NCBI GenBank assembly: GCA_021805275.1
Contig: JAJZFQ010000128.1
Location: forward strand, 1 to 6,111
Direction: 5' to 3'
DNA length: 6,111 bases
Source of the DNA: Pseudomonadota bacterium
GTDB lineage: Bacteria; Pseudomonadota; Gammaproteobacteria; Steroidobacterales; Steroidobacteraceae
The position numbers and the translations under genes were made by a program. Of this stretch, positions 5,797 through 6,111 are shown piece by piece (position 1 is the stretch's first letter; every line of letters starts with the position of its first letter). The notes under the pieces were generated by a model, which was given only the letters and a program-made list of their open reading frames with translations, was not told where the DNA came from and searched no databases.

Positions 5797-6111
5797 TCAG
5801 CGCCGGAAATCGTGGATATCGGAACGCAGCGGATGGGCGGCGAAGTGCTGTTTCCAAAGGCGAGGGGTGAGTTCTGCAGTGCGTGAGACGGGGTGCTCGG
5901 CAACGCGCTGCAGGACATCGACGAGATAGGTGTAGGGATCGATGTCGTGCAGGCGACAGGTGACGATGAGTGACCGGACGACGCCGACGTGCTTGGCACC
6001 GAGCTCGGTCCAGCAGAACAACCACGACTTTCTGCCCATGGGGATCACACGCAACGCGCGCTCGAGATGATTGGTGTCGATCGGCACATCGGGATCGGTG
6101 AGAAAGACCTC
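5740..6111 (-). mobile_element. Right-hand part of an IS66-family insertion sequence
   Basis: The transposase end and its downstream flank indicate that an IS66-type element enters the window from the right and ends somewhere between about 5655 and 5796. The boundary given is approximate, because no terminal repeat could be fixed. The element abuts a broken SDR gene that lacks its start. Confidence 0.6.
5797..6111 (-). CDS. tnpC: IS66-family transposase, C-terminal fragment (window edge)
   Basis: The frame is open to the edge of the window, so at least 104 residues are visible and the gene begins outside. The sequence EVFLTDPDVPIDTNHLERAL, RVIPMGRKSWLFCWTELGAK and SLIVTCRLHDIDPYTYLVDV is the classic end of an IS66 transposase. 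It covers the last part of the DDE domain, with the catalytic Glu in HLERALR (codon 6063-6061), followed by the IS66 C-terminal domain. The stop at 5799-5797 follows a normal-length tail. This protein catalyses cut-and-paste or replicative movement of the element with its small TnpA/TnpB partners, which would lie beyond 6111 if present. Whether the element is intact cannot be told from here. Confidence 0.93.
   Translation of the reverse strand, partial: EVFLTDPDVPIDTNHLERALRVIPMGRKSWLFCWTELGAKHVGVVRSLIVTCRLHDIDPYTYLVDVLQRVAEHPVSRTAELTPRLWKQHFAAHPLRSDIHDFRR

Noticed and set aside
1..6111. CRISPR arrays, tRNA or rRNA genes, riboswitches
   Set aside because: No regularly spaced repeats, tRNA-like arms, rRNA segments or long structured leaders were seen on either strand.

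Overview
This is a high-GC bacterial window that looks proteobacterial. The LysR regulator, the short-chain dehydrogenases (SDRs), the GDSAGG esterase and the IS66 transposase all resemble beta/gamma-proteobacterial families such as Burkholderiales or Xanthomonadales. That placement rests on recognition of protein style, not on a search.

Layout: a LysR-type regulator (4097-4984, +) is divergent from a run of five minus-strand genes. In transcription order these are a small NADP-binding oxidoreductase of the F420-reductase-like fold (3997-3374), a classical SDR (3292-2528), a second SDR that has lost its catalytic core (2455-1892), an alpha/beta-hydrolase fold-3 esterase (1845-883) and an Old Yellow Enzyme-type ene-reductase cut off about halfway (669-70). 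The first four genes are 46-81 bp apart, each behind a recognisable ribosome binding site, so they probably form one transcription unit. A 213-bp gap separates the esterase from the ene-reductase. The 99-bp divergent intergenic region holds a perfect 15-bp inverted repeat next to the LysR start codon, a good candidate operator.

Beyond the regulator, on the minus strand, lies a broken chimera (5654-5142). It has the N-terminal half of a third SDR, an in-frame stop, more of the same SDR in the same frame, then an in-frame join to the C-terminal half of a rhodanese domain. Next to it, at the window edge, is the C-terminal end of an IS66-family transposase (6111-5797).

The intact genes suggest an inducible set of NADPH-dependent reductases plus an esterase acting on reactive carbonyl, enone or ester compounds, controlled by the LysR protein. 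The substrate cannot be read from the sequence. The striking feature is decay: three of the six oxidoreductase genes (ene-reductase, second SDR, SDR-rhodanese chimera) carry truncations, internal deletions or stops, while the regulator, reductase, first SDR and esterase look intact. I see no convincing new multi-gene system; the unusual content is the mosaic of in-frame deletions and fusions beside an insertion sequence.
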